From Gammaproteobacteria bacterium (GTDB taxonomy: Bacteria > Pseudomonadota > Gammaproteobacteria > JACKNK01): a stretch of 64,000 bases of DNA. This document shows, in pieces, positions 60,384 through 64,000 of this stretch. A program made the position numbers and the translations under genes. The stretch is from assembly GCA_024234955.1 (NCBI GenBank), contig JACKNK010000004.1, positions 124,001 to 188,000 of the forward strand, read 5' to 3'. Every line of letters starts with the position of its first letter. Within the stretch, counting starts at the first letter, position 1. The notes beneath the pieces were generated by a model. That model was given only the letters and a program-made list of their open reading frames with translations. It was not told the DNA's origin and did no database searches.

Positions 60384-62093
60384 TTAAACCAGAACCGGCT
60401 TCGACACACGCAACCCCTGGTTATGAAGTTGCGTATGACAACTTGGATGCAGCAACACCAAGTTCTGGCTCTCGTTACCCCCTCCCTTGAACCGCTCAAA
60501 CAGGTGATGGACATGCCAGCCTGTTTGTTTGGTTATTGGGGCAGCACAGACCAAGCAACGCTTGTTCTGTGCAAGCCATAACCCAAGGATTCTCCGCCTA
60601 CCGTCGCATGAATCTCTCCAAAGCCGTTCCAGACGGCTTTCGAAGTAGAGCTCATATTCAGGATCGAACAGATTCGCCTCAGATTTGATCTTGGTGTGCC
60701 GCTTGATGGGAATGTCGGACGCATAGACCAACTTACTCAGCTGGCCCGCGCTACCGATACCATGGAATACCCAGGAGCGAGACCCGAAGCGGGCAAAGTA
60801 TTTCTCTTTGACCCACCTCTTATGACGGTTTTGATGCCGTCGTCGCGCCCATTTCCAAAGCAACTTCCAGATACGGTAATCGACGTACTTGAAGGTTTCA
60901 GCAGACACCACATGGCGGTGATAGTTAGCCCAGCCCCGAATGACCGGGTTCAGGTTCGCTATCAGCACACTAGCAGGGACCGCTCTATGCCGTCTGATTA
61001 CGTCCCGCACCTTGGCCAGAAAGCTCTTCAAATTGGAGTGAGCAGGCTTTATCAGCAGCTTTTCCCCGTATCGTCGAACGTTTTGCCCTAGGAAGTCGAA
61101 CCCTTCATCTATGTGCGTGATCCGCGTTTTTTCCGGTGCCAAAGCCAAACCACGTTCAGCCATAAAGGCGTCAACGACTGGCTTAACCTCGTTTTCCAGA
61201 ATCTCTTGGGAGATTCCTGTCACCACAAAATCGTCAGCGTATCGCACATAATTGACCTTGGTCTTGTAGCTCTTCTTGGTGTTCTTGTGACCAAAGCGGT
61301 CAAAGAGCACCTTTTCCAAACCATCAAGTGCCAGATTGGCCAATACCGGGGAAATAATTCCACCTTGCGGTGTCCCGGCTTCCGTTGGGTTCCAATGGCT
61401 TGATTCCATGAATCCCACCTTCAGCCATTTTTCCAGCATCACCTTATCCAAATGGACATGATTGATGAGCCAGTCATGACTGATGTTGTCGAAGCACCCT
61501 TTGATGTCGCCTTCCAACACCCATTTCGCGGAATGCTTACGGCTCAATGCAACAAAGCACTGTTCCATCGCATCTGCGGTAGAGCGTTGAGGGCGAAACC
61601 CATATGAGTTGCGATCAGCGGTTGTTTCCGACACCGGTTCCAGCGCCAGCAGGTAAAGGGCCTGCATAGCTCGATCCAGCATGGTCGGAATGCCTAGAGC
61701 GCGGCGTGAGCCGTTCTTTTTGGCAATGTAAACCCGACGTAAAGGCTTCGGTTTGTAACCGGTCCTTTCCAGTCGTGAAATCGCTTCCCACTTGGTTCCG
61801 GGTGTGTCCCAGATTTCACCGTCCACTCCGGGTGTTTTCTTCCCTCGGTTTTCAGTGACCCGCCTCACAGCCAAAGCCTTGGCTGCAAACGAGCGGACAA
61901 GCAGTCTTTGCAGCGAATGTACCCGCCGCCACTGCTCTTCTTTCGTCGCCTTCGCGATTCTTACCTGTAGCCCTCGCACCTGATGATTCATTTGACGCCA
62001 GTTGATGGCGTGCCAATGCGTCACCCGGTGGGAAGTCGCAGGTACTTTTTCCAAAATACGCATCTTGCTTACCTCCTGTTGAGTGAGAGACAC
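60384..62093 (-). CDS. ltrA: Group II intron reverse transcriptase/maturase with HNH endonuclease
   Basis: A multifunctional intron-encoded protein of 569 residues. The reverse transcriptase has RRVYIAKKNGSRRALGIPTMLDRAMQALYLLALEP, NSYGFRPQRSTADAMEQCF, TPQGGIISPVLANLALDGLE and the active site VNYVRYADDFVVTG. Maturase domain X follows (RVRDVIRRHRAVPASVLIANLNPVIRGWANYHRHV region). The C-terminal HNH endonuclease has CLVCAAPITKQTGWHVHHLFERFKGGGNESQNLVLLHPSCHTQLH. All motifs are intact, so splicing and homing may still work. It lies in domain IV of the intron in groEL. Confidence 0.95.
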   Translation of the reverse strand: MSLTQQEVSKMRILEKVPATSHRVTHWHAINWRQMNHQVRGLQVRIAKATKEEQWRRVHSLQRLLVRSFAAKALAVRRVTENRGKKTPGVDGEIWDTPGTKWEAISRLERTGYKPKPLRRVYIAKKNGSRRALGIPTMLDRAMQALYLLALEPVSETTADRNSYGFRPQRSTADAMEQCFVALSRKHSAKWVLEGDIKGCFDNISHDWLINHVHLDKVMLEKWLKVGFMESSHWNPTEAGTPQGGIISPVLANLALDGLEKVLFDRFGHKNTKKSYKTKVNYVRYADDFVVTGISQEILENEVKPVVDAFMAERGLALAPEKTRITHIDEGFDFLGQNVRRYGEKLLIKPAHSNLKSFLAKVRDVIRRHRAVPASVLIANLNPVIRGWANYHRHVVSAETFKYVDYRIWKLLWKWARRRHQNRHKRWVKEKYFARFGSRSWVFHGIGSAGQLSKLVYASDIPIKRHTKIKSEANLFDPEYELYFESRLERLWRDSCDGRRRILGLWLAQNKRCLVCAAPITKQTGWHVHHLFERFKGGGNESQNLVLLHPSCHTQLHNQGLRVSKPVLV

Positions 62094-63092
62094 CCATCAG
62101 GAGAAAACACACGTATCCCCAAACGGGGACGTATGTCTTGTCCCCGTTTGGGTGGTCAAATTGTCCAAGATCACCGGTAACTCCGGCGTATCTTGGTTTT
62201 GGCTTTACAAGCCTTTTCGCGATCAAAGACCAGTTGGAAGTCTGCTCTCTTTCGAGAGTGGGAAACCCACTATCCCAGCTATTACAGCTGGGCATTCGCT
62301 TTTTCCAACCTCCTCTACCTGCACGTCCAACAGTTCGTCTTACGACTCCCCTGCCCATGACGGGCGGAAGTACAGGCTTACCGAGTTCCGCTCCTGTCAC
62401 AAGGAATGGGTTAGGTCCTGCCTGTCCACCGGTGGTGCAATGTTGACGTATCCCCAGATGTAAGAGGGATAACCGACCACATACCTTTTGGTCAGAGCCT
62501 GTCAGTAACTTTGGCTCTATGCGGCTGACGGTGTTTATCAGCAGTTCACGTACGTTAACCCTACCACCCAGCCTAGCCCCTCAACCGCCAGTTACTGGCA
62601 GTATCCGACTCGGTCTTTCGCAAGATGAGCCGCCGTAAACGGGGGGTACATTGTCAGGGAGCTTCGCACCAGACCGTTGCCAGTCTCGCACTACCCCTAG
62701 GCTACCGTTGGTCAAACAACGGGTCTTGTCCCACCGAGGTGGGCAAGACAATGACAGAAACAGCTTCCGTCCAGGACGGTGCTGTCACAGCAACAGCCGA
62801 ATGTCGCGTACTTGTTATTCCAGTGAGAAAGGAATGAGACGGAGCACGATTGCAAAACAACCGCACACGGAACCATCTTCCTCAAGGGAATTGGGTTGCC
62901 GGTGTGGCTATCTGACTAACTCTTTTAGAGCGAGCCACACTGGCTAAATTGGGTGCTGAATGAGGGTCGAAAGACCCCCAGACAGCGATCAAATTGCTGT
63001 TTAAAATCGAGGAATTACGACTAAAATAACTAATTATTTCAGTCGCTTAGTAGCTCCTCAGAGGCCAGCTACCTCCTGCGACTCTCGTCGCA

Positions 63093-64000
63093 CTACATCA
63101 TGCCGCCCATGCCGCCCATCGGATCCATGCCCGCGCCGCCGACGGCCGGTTCGTCCTTCGGCAGTTCGGCGACCATGCACTCGGTGGTGATCATCAGACC
63201 GGCAACCGAAGCCGCATTCTGGAGCGCGGAACGGGTAACCTTGGTCGGGTCCAGGATGCCCATCTCGACCATGTCGCCGTATTCGCCGGTACCGGCGTTG
63301 TAGCCGAAGTTGCCTTCGCCTTCGGCGACCTTGTTCAGCACCACGCTGGCTTCTTCACCGGCGTTGCTGACGATCTGACGCAACGGCTCAGCCATGGCGG
63401 TACGGGCGATGTTGATACCCATATCCTGCTCGTGGTTGTCGCCCTTCAGGTCCTTGATGCCGGCCAGGGCGCGGATCAGAGCGACACCGCCGCCCGGGAC
63501 CACGCCTTCTTCGACGGCCGCACGGGTGGCGTGCAAGGCGTCTTCGACGCGGGCCTTCTTTTCCTTCATCTCGACTTCAGTGGCAGCACCGACCTTGATG
63601 ACGGCGACACCACCGGACAGCTTGGCGAGACGCTCCTGGAGCTTCTCACGGTCGTAGTCGGAAGTCGTGTTGGCCATCTGTGCGGAGATCTGGTCGCAAC
63701 GGCCCTTGATGTCCTCAGCGGAACCGGCACCATCGACGATGATGCTCTCTTCCTTGGTGACCACAATCTTCTTGGCCTGACCGAGGTCGTCCAGGGTGGC
63801 CTTCTCGAGGGACAGGCCGACTTCTTCGGAAATCACTGTGCCACCGGTCAGGATCGCGATGTCCTGCAGCATGGCCTTGCGACGATCACCAAAGCCCGGG
63901 GCCTTGACGGCGCAGACCTTGACGATGCCACGCATGGCGTTGACGACCAGGGTGGCCAGCGCCTCGCCCTCGACATCTTCGGCGATGATCAACAGCGGGC
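63093..64000 (-). CDS. groEL: Chaperonin GroEL, C-terminal part (cut by window edge)
   Basis: About 302 codons of the 60-kDa chaperonin are visible, from [48 protein letters not shown] to the Gly-Met tail GGMGGMM. It contains the apical-to-equatorial segments ([40 protein letters not shown]) that identify GroEL without doubt. GroEL with GroES folds proteins in an ATP-driven cycle. The stop codon TAG (63095-63093) is split: TA belongs to groEL and G is the first base of a group II intron; after splicing the stop would be TAA. Confidence 0.97.
   Translation of the reverse strand, partial: PLLIIAEDVEGEALATLVVNAMRGIVKVCAVKAPGFGDRRKAMLQDIAILTGGTVISEEVGLSLEKATLDDLGQAKKIVVTKEESIIVDGAGSAEDIKGRCDQISAQMANTTSDYDREKLQERLAKLSGGVAVIKVGAATEVEMKEKKARVEDALHATRAAVEEGVVPGGGVALIRALAGIKDLKGDNHEQDMGINIARTAMAEPLRQIVSNAGEEASVVLNKVAEGEGNFGYNAGTGEYGDMVEMGILDPTKVTRSALQNAASVAGLMITTECMVAELPKDEPAVGGAGMDPMGGMGGMM

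Larger units (their letters stand above)
60290..63093 (-). mobile_element. Group II intron inserted in the stop codon of groEL
   Basis: Minus-strand 5' boundary: the groEL codon TA is followed by GTGCGACGAGAG, the group II 5' consensus, at 63093. Domain V (GAGCCGTATGCGGGGAAACT onwards) is at 60364-60331, domain VI follows, and the 3' end CCGAC is at 60290. Splicing would join TA to A and restore a TAA stop; unspliced RNA reads TAG. Total length about 2.8 kb, with the RT gene in domain IV. A candidate EBS1 (TACATC) at 62458-62463 can pair with GATGTA just before the insertion point. The structural RNA fills 62094-63093 and 60290-60383. Confidence 0.88.

Noticed and set aside
60011..60514. 167-codon frame spanning the intron 3' end and the groEL terminator
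   Set aside because: It crosses domain V, the splice site and a perfect terminator hairpin, so it cannot be a gene.

Overview
The window looks like chromosomal DNA of a GC-rich, respiring, sulfide-oxidising proteobacterium, most likely a gammaproteobacterium. The supporting genes are a flavocytochrome c sulfide dehydrogenase (fccAB), a cytochrome c4, an FNR regulator with all four cluster cysteines, a lipid A deacylase of the PagL type, and a PEP-CTERM/exopolysaccharide system (an XrtA-type glycosyltransferase, the TPR protein PrsT and eleven PEP-CTERM-like proteins). The genus cannot be fixed from the sequence alone. No tRNA, rRNA or CRISPR array was seen.

Layout. 1-1791 (minus): urea ABC transporter start (urtA, beginning of urtB) behind a candidate NtrC/sigma-54 promoter. 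2204-5911: gpmI, an SPOUT RNA methyltransferase and a RhlE-type helicase. 6024-9661: a PEP-CTERM protein, then a divergent Met-rich membrane protein, an EF-hand protein, a methyltransferase and a membrane aspartic protease. 9671-18025: XrtA-type glycosyltransferase, fnr, a degenerate ferredoxin-reductase-like protein, an orphan TRAP binding protein, prsT and a second PEP-CTERM gene. 18422-19642: an IS3-family insertion. 19779-28604: DUF302, YidB/DUF937 and DUF3597 proteins, then a heavy-metal RND operon (cusB, cusA) coupled to a glycine-rich protein, and a second DUF302 gene. 28703-28863: a MITE. 29023-37201: a PAS/AAA+/Fis sigma-54 activator divergent from fccAB, followed by a second RND efflux pair. 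37197-47219: a region rich in REP hairpins with a REP-associated transposase, a Cys-repeat protein, an FGE-like protein, a spermidine-synthase-like protein, chrA, a pentaheme-cytochrome / CCP / rhodanese operon, and Mu-like prophage and restriction-gene remnants. 48235-52784: thioredoxin-like and DUF4139 genes, pagL, rpsT and cytochrome c4. 53171-59820: nine consecutive PEP-CTERM genes. 60290-63093: a group II intron lodged in the stop codon of groEL, whose 3' part ends the window.

Regulation. Six sites match the sigma-54 -24/-12 consensus with the exact GG-N10-GC spacing, and each lies in front of a gene in the right orientation: urtA, the PEP-CTERM genes at 7037, 18025 and 53171, the Met-rich gene at 7532, fccA at 30566 and the pentaheme cytochrome at 42501 (seven genes are named because the 7038-7531 spacer carries two of the seven sites in all). 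Two promoters, fccA and the Met-rich gene, share the palindrome GTTGCG-N5-CGCAAC plus an IHF-like site at nearly identical spacing. This suggests that both are controlled by the activator gene next to fccA. Two other promoters carry an NtrC-type box (GCACC-N5-GGTGC). These are predictions from sequence reading only.

Repeats. At least four families of REP-like hairpins are scattered through the window. Their GTAGG tips supply the in-frame TAG stop codon of several genes, so these repeats appear to have trimmed gene ends.
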